Source of the DNA: JBFIHF01 sp964411125
GTDB taxonomy: Bacteria; Myxococcota_A; Bradymonadia; Bradymonadales; Bradymonadaceae
Length of the DNA stretch: 6,886 nt
Direction: 5' to 3'
Assembly: GCA_964411125.1 (NCBI GenBank)
Contig: CAYPJU010000153.1
Span: 1-6,886, forward strand
Made by a program: the position numbers and the translations under genes. The notes beneath the pieces were generated by a model that saw only the letters and a program-made list of their open reading frames with translations, ran no database searches and was not told the DNA's origin. This document shows positions 1 to 6,834 of this stretch, piece by piece. Numbering within the stretch: the stretch's first letter is position 1; each line of letters starts with the position of its first letter.

Positions 1-34
1 GCGCGATTGGCGCGATTGGCGATTGGCGCGATTG
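1..34. repeat. Short tandem repeat, 9-base unit GCGCGATTG
   Basis: The first 34 bases read as units of 9, 9, 7 and 9 bases: three copies of GCGCGATTG and one shortened copy, GCGATTG, in third place. The array starts at the window edge, so its true length is unknown. It lies about 160 bases beyond the stop codon of the cytochrome gene and overlaps no supported gene. It may be a simple intergenic repeat produced by slippage. I see no partner gene, spacer or dyad that would suggest a specific function. Confidence 0.8.
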
Positions 35-193
35 TGGGGAGGGAGATGAACTGAGAGGTAAACGTCCGACAGACCCCGTTCCTCCGAGCCTTCTCGCCGT
101 CTGATATCTCGTGATGAGGTCGGTGCGGCCTCGGCGGTGGACGCCAATTCCACGGCAGCAGCTCGTCAGTTTGCTGTCGAGAGCGCAGACCGC
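35..193. other. Intergenic stretch downstream of the cytochrome gene, no gene found
   Basis: No reading frame here has a credible start, ribosome binding site and protein-like composition. A plus-strand frame beginning at 137 runs straight into the antisense of the cytochrome gene. On the minus strand, the transcript leaving the stop at 194 meets no strong GC hairpin followed by a T run. The best dyad is a 5-bp CAGCA/TGCTG stem with an 11-base loop, around 160-180, which is too weak to call. Termination may be Rho-dependent or may lie beyond the window. Confidence 0.5.
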
Positions 194-2497
194 TCAGTGA
201 TAGTCGAGCGTCAGCAGGTAGGCGACGAGCTGAACGACTTCGTCGGTCGTGAGCGTTCCGGTGCCGCCGTGTCCAAGGGCGGCGGCGGGGCCGAACAGCC
301 CGGCGAGGGTCGCGACGGAGCCGTCGTGCAGGTAGGGCGGCGAGTTCCAGACGCCGCGTAGCGTCGGCGTGTCGATGCCGAGCAGCGGTCCGCCGATGCG
401 GGATCCGCTGGCGGGCGTGATGGTCCCGACGTCGTGGAGCACCGGCATCTGTGCGGTGCCGTCGTCGCTGTCTGTGAGGTCGGGGGGACCGTGGCACGTG
501 CCGCAAGCGAGCTGCTCGAAAAGCACCTCGCCCTCGGCGACGCCCGGGGGTGGGTCGGTGAAGTAGGGGCTCGCCAGGGGACGATCGAGCGACGTCACGT
601 ACGCGGCGAGCGCGTCGAGGTCGTCCGATACGCCCGCCTTCGGGTCGCCGAGCGGGTCCGACCGCGTGCCCGTCTCGAAGTCCGCTTCGTCCATCAGGCC
701 GGTGCCGGCGAAGTGCTCGCGGATCGTGTTCTCGAAGTCGTGGACCTCGTCGAAGTTGGCGGTCCAGTGCAGCGGCCCATGGCCGGTGCCGGCGCGGCCC
801 AGAAGCGACGTGGTGTTGCGAAGTCCCTCGCCGCGGTCGGTGAAGTCCCAGGTGCGTCGGTCCGACTCGCCGTCGAGGTGGCAGTGGGCGCACGCGATGT
901 ACCCGTGTGCGGTGAGGCGCGTGTCCTGCGCGTCGTTGAAGAGCTGCCGGCCGCGCAGAATCTGGGCGTCGACGGAGCCTTCAGTGTGCAGCTCGATCGT
1001 GGCGACCGGCTCGGGGCGGGGGCCGAGTTCGCGAACGTCGTAAATCACGAGCTGCCCCGAATCGCGCGCGTCGGCGAGCAGAAAGCGGTCGTCGTGGGTC
1101 AGCGCGATCCCCTCGATGGTGTAGCCGATGTCGAGGACGGTCCCGGACTCGCTGCGACCGAGAACGTCGTAGCGTTCGACGGCGCGGTTTCCGCGCATCG
1201 AGACCCACAGGAAGTCGCCGAACGACGAGTAGGTCGCGGCGTTGGCGAGCCCGCGGTTGTCCCACTGCTTGCGGTCGTCGAACGATTCGAGCCCGGTCGA
1301 CGGGTCGATGAACGAGGTGATCGCTCGCACCATGTGCTCGTGCGTGAGCGGCTTGCCGTTCAAGAACTCGCCCTGCCCGACGTTGGCCTGCAGCGATGGA
1401 ATCGCGACCTCGGTGCCACTCGGGGCGACCGCGGGGGCGCCGAGGTAGGACGGCAGCCCGCCGATCTCGGTGTCGTCGGGCTCGCGCGGGTCGACCTGCA
1501 GCGTCCAGCGCTCGACGCTCGACAGGTCCGCCGAGACGACGGCGACTTCGCCGACATCGGGGCCCGACCGCCAGCGCGAGACGAGGAGCCGCCCGTCGGG
1601 CAACATCGCGATTCCCCGCGGGTCCTCGATGACCTCGATCGTGCTCGTGACCTTCGGCACCCCGTTGTCGAACGCGATCCGCGCGACTTCGCCGGTCGCC
1701 TGCAGAGTGACGAAGACGGCGTCGTCCGTGGCGATCAGACCGGCAGGCCGTGAGGCCGCGTTGTCGAGGAAGACCCGCTGCGACAGCCCACTGCCCGAGG
1801 TCGACAGAAAGAGCACGGTCCCGTCCCGGTCGCACGCCACGACGTACCATTCCGAGGTCATCGCGACGCTGCGCGCCCCGCGGTCGACGAGCAGGCGCTC
1901 TTCCACCTTCCACTCGTCGCGCCCGCGGGTCACCACGACGAGCTCGTTGGTGTCGGGGGAAGCGACGACCGCGCGGTACTTCTCGTCAGCGGTCGCCACG
2001 GTGGAACTCTGCCGCGGGCGAAAGACGACCGGCTCGACGACCGCGACCGAGACCGACGCCGTGTCTTCGTCGCCGTCCGCACCGAACACGGTGAGCACCG
2101 CCTGGTAGCGACCCGGCTCGTCGTAGACCATCGTCGCGTTCGGCTGGTCGCGCGGAGCGTCCCACCCTTCCCCGTTGCCGAAGTCCCACTTGTAGCCGAC
2201 GGCGCCCGTCGACGCGGAACCGTCGAGCAGGACGAAGCCCCCAACCTCGCCGACGATCCGGCTCGGCACGATCGCCTCGAGGGCGAGGGTGGCGTCGGCG
2301 GGCGGGTCGGCGTCGTGCCCGGCATCGGGGAGCTCTGCGCCGAAGTCCCGGCGGACGACGGGCAGCGCCCCGAGGTCGCCGGGAGATACGCCGGGCAGCA
2401 CCCGTTCGTCGGGCTGGTCACAGCCGACGGCGAGCGTCGCGGCGAGCGCCGCAAACCCCCATGCCGCCGACTTCCACGCTGCCGTGCTCGTCCTCAC
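194..2497 (-). CDS. Lipoprotein with PKD domain, beta-propeller and C-terminal dihaem cytochrome c domain
   Basis: Predicted 767-residue exported haem protein. Residues 1-26 form a lipoprotein signal ending LAVGC, with Cys26 the likely lipidation site and Asp27 following. A PKD domain spans about 72-155, shown by WDFGNG and the YDEPGRYQAVLTV strand. A YncE/NHL-like beta-propeller covers about 165-505. The last 260 residues carry two CXXCH haem sites (C536-C539-H540, CAHCH; C665-C668-H669, CGTCH) and the TPTLRGVWNSPPYLHDGS segment typical of MauG/RoxA/cytochrome-c-peroxidase-like proteins. Met684, His577 and His724 are possible axial ligands. I chose the GTG at 2497 because it forms a GTGA four-base overlap with the upstream stop and puts the signal peptide at the N-terminus. 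A GGAG lies 11 bases upstream. The frame stays open to 2803, but that extension is an Arg-rich shadow of the neighbour. The role is inferred as envelope electron transfer or oxidation; the substrate is unknown. Confidence 0.88.
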   Translation of the reverse strand: MRTSTAAWKSAAWGFAALAATLAVGCDQPDERVLPGVSPGDLGALPVVRRDFGAELPDAGHDADPPADATLALEAIVPSRIVGEVGGFVLLDGSASTGAVGYKWDFGNGEGWDAPRDQPNATMVYDEPGRYQAVLTVFGADGDEDTASVSVAVVEPVVFRPRQSSTVATADEKYRAVVASPDTNELVVVTRGRDEWKVEERLLVDRGARSVAMTSEWYVVACDRDGTVLFLSTSGSGLSQRVFLDNAASRPAGLIATDDAVFVTLQATGEVARIAFDNGVPKVTSTIEVIEDPRGIAMLPDGRLLVSRWRSGPDVGEVAVVSADLSSVERWTLQVDPREPDDTEIGGLPSYLGAPAVAPSGTEVAIPSLQANVGQGEFLNGKPLTHEHMVRAITSFIDPSTGLESFDDRKQWDNRGLANAATYSSFGDFLWVSMRGNRAVERYDVLGRSESGTVLDIGYTIEGIALTHDDRFLLADARDSGQLVIYDVRELGPRPEPVATIELHTEGSVDAQILRGRQLFNDAQDTRLTAHGYIACAHCHLDGESDRRTWDFTDRGEGLRNTTSLLGRAGTGHGPLHWTANFDEVHDFENTIREHFAGTGLMDEADFETGTRSDPLGDPKAGVSDDLDALAAYVTSLDRPLASPYFTDPPPGVAEGEVLFEQLACGTCHGPPDLTDSDDGTAQMPVLHDVGTITPASGSRIGGPLLGIDTPTLRGVWNSPPYLHDGSVATLAGLFGPAAALGHGGTGTLTTDEVVQLVAYLLTLDYH

Positions 2498-4140
2498 CGC
2501 GTTTCGAACTCCATCCGGAAGGGTTCTTCGATCGCGTTCCCATTGTAGTCGGTCACACCGCCGGCCGGGATCTCGAATGTGTAGCGGGTGTTCGGCTCGA
2601 GCTCGCGCTTCGGCCAGAAATTCACGATCGTCTCCTGCGCGCTGACGTAGCCGGCGACACGCCCTTCGTCGGGGGGCAGGTCCGATTGATAGAGCCGCAC
2701 CGACCCCTCCCATGCGCTCTTCGGGTCGACGAACTCGCTGAACGTGACGCCGACACGCGACGTCGTCCGCAGGTTGGTCGCCCCGTCGGTCGGCACCGAC
2801 CACGTGACGCGCGGCGGGGTCGTGTCGGGTTCGGCGCGCCAGGGGATGACGACGGAGGCCTGGTCGTCTTCGGCATCGTCGTCGACGCTCAATACGGCGA
2901 CGTTTCCGATCGGCGTCATCGTGTCGAGATCACCGACGAGCGACAGCTCCTTGATCAGTTGCGGTGCGGCTTTGTCGGCGACGTCCCAGATCGTCGCTCG
3001 GACGCCCTCCCCCACGAACGCGAGGTCGTCCTGCACGAAGACGTACGCGCCGCCGGTCGGCGAGTCGGCCTGCCCGACGAACGTCGGCGCGGACGGGTCT
3101 CGGATGTCGTAGACGAAGAACGACCCGCCCCCTTCCTTGCGGGTGAGATACGCGTACCCCCCCGTCGTGTTTCCGAAGTACATCTCGCGCGCCTGACCGC
3201 TCGAGTCCGCGACAGTGAAGTCGCCCCCGGGGATCGGCTTCACGTCGTTCGGATCCGACACGTCGAGCAGGAACGCGCGCGTCCCCTCCGCCGTCGAGGC
3301 GACGAGCAGATCACCGATGACCTGCACCTGACCGATCTGGGCGACCGGCTCCGCCTCCCACGTCGTGACGTGAGTGGGGTTCATCGGGTCGCTGGCGTCG
3401 ATCACGACGATGCCGTTCTGCGCTGCGCCGACGTACAGATACGGCACCTGCCAGAAGACCGACTGCGTGACGCGCTTGTATGCATCGACGAGGAAGAAGT
3501 CCTCGACCGAGAACGAAGACACCGGCTGCGGATTCGTCGGGTCGGAGACGTCCCAGAAGAGGACGCCTCCTTCGACCAGCGACTCGATGTAGTTCGTCGC
3601 CATCCAGGCGCCGCCGAGCTGCGAGATCCCGACCGAGTGGGTCTCGCGCATCTTCGGCGTGTAGGTCGACCCGACCGGCGTCGGCGAGCATGGATCGTCG
3701 AACTCGTAGAAGGTGAGCCCCCCTTTCCCGGTGTCGGTCGCCCACGGCATCATCAGGTAGCCGTCCCACATCACCATCAGGTTGTGGTGGTCGCGATCCT
3801 CTTCGTGGCCGACGAGGTAGGCGCAGTGTTGGTCGAGCTGAGCCTCGGTGAACGCCGTAGCTGGACCGCCGGGGCCGCGATTGGCGGGCCAGGCGCCGGG
3901 GTCGGGGTAAGGGCCGAGCTGTTCGTCCGGCTCGCCGACGTCGCGGCCGACGTCCGTCGGCGGTCCGAGATCGGGAGGCCCAGCATCGTCCGCGTCGGCC
4001 GCCGAAGCATCCACGCCCGCGTCAACGCCGCCGCTGCCCTGTTCGGACGCGCCTGCGTCGGGCGCCGGCGCGGGGGTCTGGGGCGGCGACGAACACGCTG
4101 CCACGAGAGCGGCGGCGAGGAACGAGAATGCGGTGCGCAT
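2494..4140 (-). CDS. LVIVD-repeat beta-propeller lipoprotein with C-terminal Ig-like domain
   Basis: Predicted 548-residue envelope lipoprotein. The signal MRTAFSFLAAALVAAC gives Cys16 as the lipidation site, with Ser17 after it. Residues 17-90 are a low-complexity Asp/Ala/Pro/Gly linker, as often seen in myxobacterial lipoproteins, probably holding the domain away from the membrane. Six LVIVD-type repeats follow, marked by DDPCSP (148), DVSDPTNP (197), DASDPMNP (248), DVSDPNDV (293), DIRDPSAP (345) and DVADKAAP (386); these repeats usually build a propeller. Residues 440-548 resemble a bacterial Ig-like Big_5/SbsA domain, opening TTPPRVTWSVPTDGATNL. Cys106 and Cys151 could form a disulphide. 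There is no haem motif and no obvious catalytic residue. The ATG at 4140 lacks a clear Shine-Dalgarno sequence. The stop overlaps the start of the cytochrome gene, so a shared function is likely. I infer a binding or scaffold role; the ligand is unknown. Confidence 0.88.
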   Translation of the reverse strand: MRTAFSFLAAALVAACSSPPQTPAPAPDAGASEQGSGGVDAGVDASAADADDAGPPDLGPPTDVGRDVGEPDEQLGPYPDPGAWPANRGPGGPATAFTEAQLDQHCAYLVGHEEDRDHHNLMVMWDGYLMMPWATDTGKGGLTFYEFDDPCSPTPVGSTYTPKMRETHSVGISQLGGAWMATNYIESLVEGGVLFWDVSDPTNPQPVSSFSVEDFFLVDAYKRVTQSVFWQVPYLYVGAAQNGIVVIDASDPMNPTHVTTWEAEPVAQIGQVQVIGDLLVASTAEGTRAFLLDVSDPNDVKPIPGGDFTVADSSGQAREMYFGNTTGGYAYLTRKEGGGSFFVYDIRDPSAPTFVGQADSPTGGAYVFVQDDLAFVGEGVRATIWDVADKAAPQLIKELSLVGDLDTMTPIGNVAVLSVDDDAEDDQASVVIPWRAEPDTTPPRVTWSVPTDGATNLRTTSRVGVTFSEFVDPKSAWEGSVRLYQSDLPPDEGRVAGYVSAQETIVNFWPKRELEPNTRYTFEIPAGGVTDYNGNAIEEPFRMEFETR

Positions 4141-4146
4141 TGCAGG

Positions 4147-4175
4147 GTGATACCCAATTCACGGGCCCCGCGCAA
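4147..4175 (-). promoter_or_regulatory. Candidate leaderless promoter for the lipoprotein pair
   Basis: On the minus strand a TTGCGC box (4175-4170) and a TATCAC box (4152-4147) are separated by exactly 17 bases. They match the sigma-70 consensus at 3 of 6 and 4 of 6 positions. A start point seven bases past the -10 box falls on the A of the ATG at 4140, which would make the transcript leaderless and explain the missing Shine-Dalgarno sequence. An 11-base dyad (GGGT-ATC-ACCC, 4145-4155) overlaps the -10 box. The matches are weak, and read-through from the oxidoreductase gene 55 bases upstream is an alternative. Confidence 0.25.
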
Positions 4176-4195
4176 AGCTTCGATTCGTGCCGAGG

Positions 4196-5170
4196 TCAGG
4201 GCTCGACCACGACCTTGCCTTTCACCTTTCGGTCCATCATGTCGCGGAGCGCCTGGCCGGCATCCTCCAGCGCGTAGACGCGGTCGATGTGCGGCTTCAG
4301 CTTTCCTTCCTGATGCCACTGCACGAGCTGCATCGTATTGCCGAAGCTTCGCTCGGCTTCCTCCTGCGCGAAGCGCCCCCAGAAGACGCCGACGATGGAG
4401 CAGCCCTTGAGGAGGGCGAGGTTCAGCGGGATCGACGGGATCTCCCCGGCGGCGAAGCCGACGACGAGGAAACGCCCGTTCCATGCGGTCGCCCGGAGCG
4501 CCGCTTCGGAATGGTCTCCGCCGACAGGGTCGTAGACGACGTCGACGCCCCGCCCTTCGGTCAGCTCCTTGACCCGCGACTTCAGGTCTTCTTCGACGTA
4601 ATTGATCGTCTCGTCGGCGCCGTATTCGCGGCAGAGCGCGAGCTTCTCGGCGGTGGACGCGGCGGCGATGACGCGGGCCCCCATCAGCTTGCCGAGCTCG
4701 ATCGCCGTCAGGCCCACGCCCCCGGCTGCGCCGAGGACCAGCAGCGTCTCGCCGGGGCTCAGCTCGGCGCGATCTTTGAGGGCGTGGTAGGAGGTGCTGT
4801 ACACCATCAGGAACGCTGCGGCGGTGACGAAGTCCATCGACGCCGGCTTCGGGAAGACCTGCGACGCAGGGGCGAGCGCCTCTTGGGCGAACCCACCCCA
4901 GTTGATCAGGGCGAGGACCTCGTCGCCGGGCGCGACGTGGGTCACCTCTTCGCCAGCGGCGAGAACGACGCCGGAGACGTCGCTTCCGGGGGCGAACGGG
5001 AGGGTCGGTTTGAACTGGTAGAGATCGCGGATGATGAGGGTGTCGGGGAAGTTCACCCCGCACGCCTTCACCTCGATGAGGACTTCGCGCGGGCCCGGTT
5101 CGGGTGATTCGACCTCGCGCAGCTCGAGCTTTTCGGGGGGACCATGCTCGACGCACAGGAGCGCTTTCAT
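4196..5170 (-). CDS. Zinc-independent NAD(P)H:quinone oxidoreductase, MDR superfamily
   Basis: Predicted 324-residue soluble cytoplasmic enzyme. An N-terminal GroES-like domain (about 1-125) contains ACGVNFPD and PFAPGSDVSGVV, both typical of the quinone oxidoreductase branch. A Rossmann domain follows, with the nucleotide-binding loop GAAGGVG at residues 147-153 and VDVVYDPVGG at 209-218. The cysteine cluster of structural-zinc alcohol dehydrogenases is absent. The family transfers hydride from NAD(P)H to quinones or to enone-type substrates; which one applies here cannot be told. The length is normal and the C-terminus (KVKGKVVVEP) is complete. I prefer the ATG at 5170 because a GGAG sits five bases upstream and MKALLC is the family's usual start. 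A GTG at 5176 would add two residues and make a GTGA overlap with the preceding gene, but it lies on top of that GGAG. Confidence 0.93.
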   Translation of the reverse strand: MKALLCVEHGPPEKLELREVESPEPGPREVLIEVKACGVNFPDTLIIRDLYQFKPTLPFAPGSDVSGVVLAAGEEVTHVAPGDEVLALINWGGFAQEALAPASQVFPKPASMDFVTAAAFLMVYSTSYHALKDRAELSPGETLLVLGAAGGVGLTAIELGKLMGARVIAAASTAEKLALCREYGADETINYVEEDLKSRVKELTEGRGVDVVYDPVGGDHSEAALRATAWNGRFLVVGFAAGEIPSIPLNLALLKGCSIVGVFWGRFAQEEAERSFGNTMQLVQWHQEGKLKPHIDRVYALEDAGQALRDMMDRKVKGKVVVEP

Positions 5171-5172
5171 GG

Positions 5173-5637
5173 TCACTCCACTGCCCGTTTGGCCTCGTTC
5201 ATGCGCTTGGCGTCGTCCTCGGTGATCGGCTCGGCCTCGAGCCCACCGGTCATTACGACGCGCGGAAAGCCGGCGATGTCGTCGACGGTCAGCGGGGTGC
5301 GCTGGGTGATGAAGCTGCCGACCAATCCGTATCCCACGACGAGGACGGCGGCCATCAGCGCGGCCTTGAGCGCCTCGCCGCTCGCGATGGCGACCAGCAT
5401 TCCGAAAATGACCGAGCCCGCGATCATGATCCCGACGATCCCCGTGTCACGCACGAAGTAGGCGACGACGTTGATGATCACCGCGGCGAGCACCGCCCCG
5501 ACGAACGAGTTGTGTTCGACGTCCACCTGGAGCATGCGGAAACCGATGAGGATCAGAATCGTGTGAACGATCCCCATCGCGATGTAGAACGTGCTGGGGG
5601 TCCAGGTGATGGCTGCGATCAGGCTGAGGTCGGGCAT
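5173..5637 (-). CDS. Unrecognised membrane protein with four predicted transmembrane helices
   Basis: A 154-residue protein whose family I do not recognise. Four hydrophobic segments are visible at about 17-34, 45-62, 66-85 and 90-110. They are separated by very short loops, the first carrying the charged stretch RMLQVDVEHN. A soluble tail of about 44 residues follows, ending in a charged segment (ITEDDAKRMNEAKRAVE) likely to be helical. I see no signal peptide, no cysteine and no catalytic motif. The start at 5637 is the first ATG in frame and has only a weak purine stretch (GAGACGAAG) before it. The gene lies 27 bases after the TatA-type gene and ends two bases before the oxidoreductase start, so it is almost certainly cotranscribed with both. 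A small inner-membrane role linked to export or to the oxidoreductase is possible, but nothing in the sequence proves it. Confidence 0.82.
   Translation of the reverse strand: MPDLSLIAAITWTPSTFYIAMGIVHTILILIGFRMLQVDVEHNSFVGAVLAAVIINVVAYFVRDTGIVGIMIAGSVIFGMLVAIASGEALKAALMAAVLVVGYGLVGSFITQRTPLTVDDIAGFPRVVMTGGLEAEPITEDDAKRMNEAKRAVE
5176..5179 (-). promoter_or_regulatory. Ribosome binding site that decides the oxidoreductase start
   Basis: GGAG on the minus strand, five bases before the ATG at 5170 and inside the last codons of the upstream membrane-protein gene. It overlaps the alternative GTG at 5176, which is therefore too close to use it. Its position implies that ribosomes finishing the upstream gene (stop at 5175-5173) can restart here. 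Confidence 0.6.
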
Positions 5638-5664
5638 CTTCGTCTCGAGAGGTTCGGGTTCTAC

Positions 5665-5925
5665 TCAGTCGTGGGCGTCTGGCTCGATGTGAGCTTCTTC
5701 GATCGGCTGTTTCTTCGTCCCCGGCTTCGGTTCCGCGGGAACCCCGGCCTTCCCCTCCGGTGTGATGTCGATGGCTGGCTGCGGCTGTTCCGCCGGGCCC
5801 TCGATCCCCTTCAGAAAATCGTCCTTCGCTTTGCGCAGATTGGATCCGAGCGACGCCACCTTCCCGAAACCGAAGACGATTCCGATGATGATGAGGATCA
5901 AAACGATTTCGCCAAAATTGGGCAC
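5665..5925 (-). CDS. tatA: TatA/TatB-family twin-arginine translocase subunit
   Basis: An 86-residue protein with the TatA plan: a short N-terminus, one membrane helix (about 6-20), a hinge, an amphipathic helix and an unstructured tail. Glu6 at the head of the helix (NFGEIVLILI) sits where family members carry a polar residue. The block FGFGKVASLGSNLRKAKDDF (18-37) matches the family pattern FGxxKLxxLGxxLxxAxxxF. The common FGP proline is Phe20 here. The tail (41-86) is rich in Pro, Glu and Lys. In the Tat system such subunits assemble with TatC to export folded proteins across the inner membrane. No tatC or tatB is in the window, so the copy is separate from the other components or the rest lies elsewhere. 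The length favours TatA over TatB, but short TatB cannot be excluded. The start is GTG at 5925; the open frame continues upstream to 6441 only as an Arg-rich shadow of the protease gene. The 62-base gap before it shows no clear promoter. Confidence 0.85.
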   Translation of the reverse strand: MPNFGEIVLILIIIGIVFGFGKVASLGSNLRKAKDDFLKGIEGPAEQPQPAIDITPEGKAGVPAEPKPGTKKQPIEEAHIEPDAHD

Positions 5926-5932
5926 GGACAGG

Positions 5933-5940
5933 TCTTCCCC
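5933..5940 (-). promoter_or_regulatory. Ribosome binding site supporting the GTG start of tatA
   Basis: The purine-rich GGGGAAGA on the minus strand ends seven bases before the GTG at 5925. Together with the TatA-like N-terminus that begins right after the GTG, it fixes the start and rules out the much longer upstream frame. Confidence 0.55.
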
Positions 5941-5987
5941 CGCGCGTGGCGGTCTGAAGGAACGGGCTGTGGGTGGCCGAAGCCGAA

Positions 5988-6740
5988 CTAGTGAAACACC
6001 ATCACGATGATGTCGTAGATCGCATGCGTGTATACGGCCACGGCAAACCCGCGCAAGTAGAAGATACCAGCGAGCAAGACCCCCGCAAAGAATCGGAAGA
6101 AGAAGCTGCCGAGCGTGAAAGCGTCGGCGAGCGGCCCGACGTAGTGGATGGCGCTGAAGATGAAGCTCGAAAGGATCACGGCCCCCAGCGCGGCGACCCA
6201 CTTCGACAGGTTCCCCCACTTCACGCCGGCGGCGAAGAGTCCTCCCATCAAGACCAGTCGAAAGACGGTCTCCTCGTAGAGGCCCGCCCCGAACGACAGC
6301 ACGATCTTGGTCAGTAAGCCGTATTCGCCGTCGGGTCCTGTCGACAGCAGGACGTCGAGCCCCAGCGAGCTCATCAGGAGGATCACGCCGCTGCCGAGCA
6401 GCAGCGCGTAGACGGTGCTCTCCGCCACCACCAGCGGCCACAACTTCGGCCGGAACGTCCCCGACTCACGCAGGAAGTACGTGGCGATGCCGAACGCCAG
6501 CAGGATGAGAAGGTTGATGCCGAGGTAAGCGCCGAGGCTGTTCCCCGCCACCAGCCACATCAGGTCGCTCATGAAGTCGACACCATTGCGGATGCCGCCC
6601 GTCATCAAGACGCCGACCTGATAGACGAGAAAGAGCGGGAGGACGAGGAAGATACTGTTGAAGAGATCGCTGCTCTCCTCGAGATAACCCGAGAAACCTC
6701 CTCCAGACGATTGCTTCGATGTCTTCTTGGTCTTGCTCAC
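5988..6740 (-). CDS. CPBP (CAAX/Abi) family intramembrane metalloprotease homologue
   Basis: A 250-residue polytopic membrane protein with about seven or eight hydrophobic segments, after a Lys/Ser/Gly-rich cytoplasmic N-terminus (SKTKKTSKQSSGGG). All three CPBP motifs are present: EExxxR as YEETVFR (E156, E157, R161), FxxxH as FSAIH (F195, H199) and HxxxN/D as HAIYD (H239, D243). In this family the glutamates and histidines form a zinc- or water-binding site within the membrane. Eukaryotic relatives cleave prenylated CAAX proteins, while bacterial ones include bacteriocin-immunity proteins; the substrate here is unknown. I chose the GTG at 6740, giving a basic leader next to the first helix. 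The frame is open to an ATG at 6824, but the extra 28 residues are Cys/Trp/Arg-rich and unlike the rest, and neither start has a strong Shine-Dalgarno sequence. A weak -10-like TAAGAT lies at 6775-6770 without a good -35. No gene precedes it in the window, so it may begin the operon. Confidence 0.88.
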   Translation of the reverse strand: MSKTKKTSKQSSGGGFSGYLEESSDLFNSIFLVLPLFLVYQVGVLMTGGIRNGVDFMSDLMWLVAGNSLGAYLGINLLILLAFGIATYFLRESGTFRPKLWPLVVAESTVYALLLGSGVILLMSSLGLDVLLSTGPDGEYGLLTKIVLSFGAGLYEETVFRLVLMGGLFAAGVKWGNLSKWVAALGAVILSSFIFSAIHYVGPLADAFTLGSFFFRFFAGVLLAGIFYLRGFAVAVYTHAIYDIIVMVFH

Positions 6741-6834
6741 GGTACTACCCGTCCCGGTAACTAGCCACGATCTTAGCGCCCACGGCGCCACTGCGCACCT
6801 ACACAAACAAAACCCCACCCGCATCTATGCCCGG

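Noticed and set aside
434..1753. A 439-codon plus-strand open frame opposite the cytochrome gene.
   Set aside because: It is a high-GC antisense shadow. The opposite strand encodes clear PKD, propeller and haem-binding domains, and this frame shows none.
2498..2803. An upstream extension of the cytochrome reading frame by 102 codons.
   Set aside because: It is Arg/Pro-rich, lies entirely inside the well-supported upstream lipoprotein gene in another frame, and would bury the lipoprotein signal peptide. The GTG at 2497 with GTGA overlap fits better.
2461..4410. A 649-codon plus-strand open frame opposite the LVIVD lipoprotein gene.
   Set aside because: It mirrors the codon structure of the real minus-strand gene. 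Its product is rich in Arg, Val and Asp, has no recognisable domain, and crosses the gap into the oxidoreductase gene.
4187..5107. A 306-codon plus-strand frame opposite the oxidoreductase gene.
   Set aside because: The minus-strand product has complete MDR motifs. This frame is the usual antisense shadow of a high-GC gene.
3777..5156. A 459-codon minus-strand frame spanning the oxidoreductase gene, the gap and the lipoprotein start.
   Set aside because: It is out of frame with two well-supported genes and strongly Arg-rich in its product, so it is a frame shadow.
5104..5991. A 295-codon plus-strand frame opposite the membrane protein and tatA genes.
   Set aside because: It is Asp/Arg/His-rich with no domain, and it crosses two real genes and the gap between them.
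5926..6441. A long upstream extension of the tatA frame.
   Set aside because: It is an Arg-rich shadow of the protease gene. A ribosome binding site and the conserved TatA N-terminus place the start at the GTG at 5925.
6741..6824. An N-terminal extension of the protease to an ATG at 6824.
   Set aside because: The 28 added residues are Cys/Trp/Arg-rich and unlike a membrane-protein leader, and there is no ribosome binding site. It is not fully excluded.
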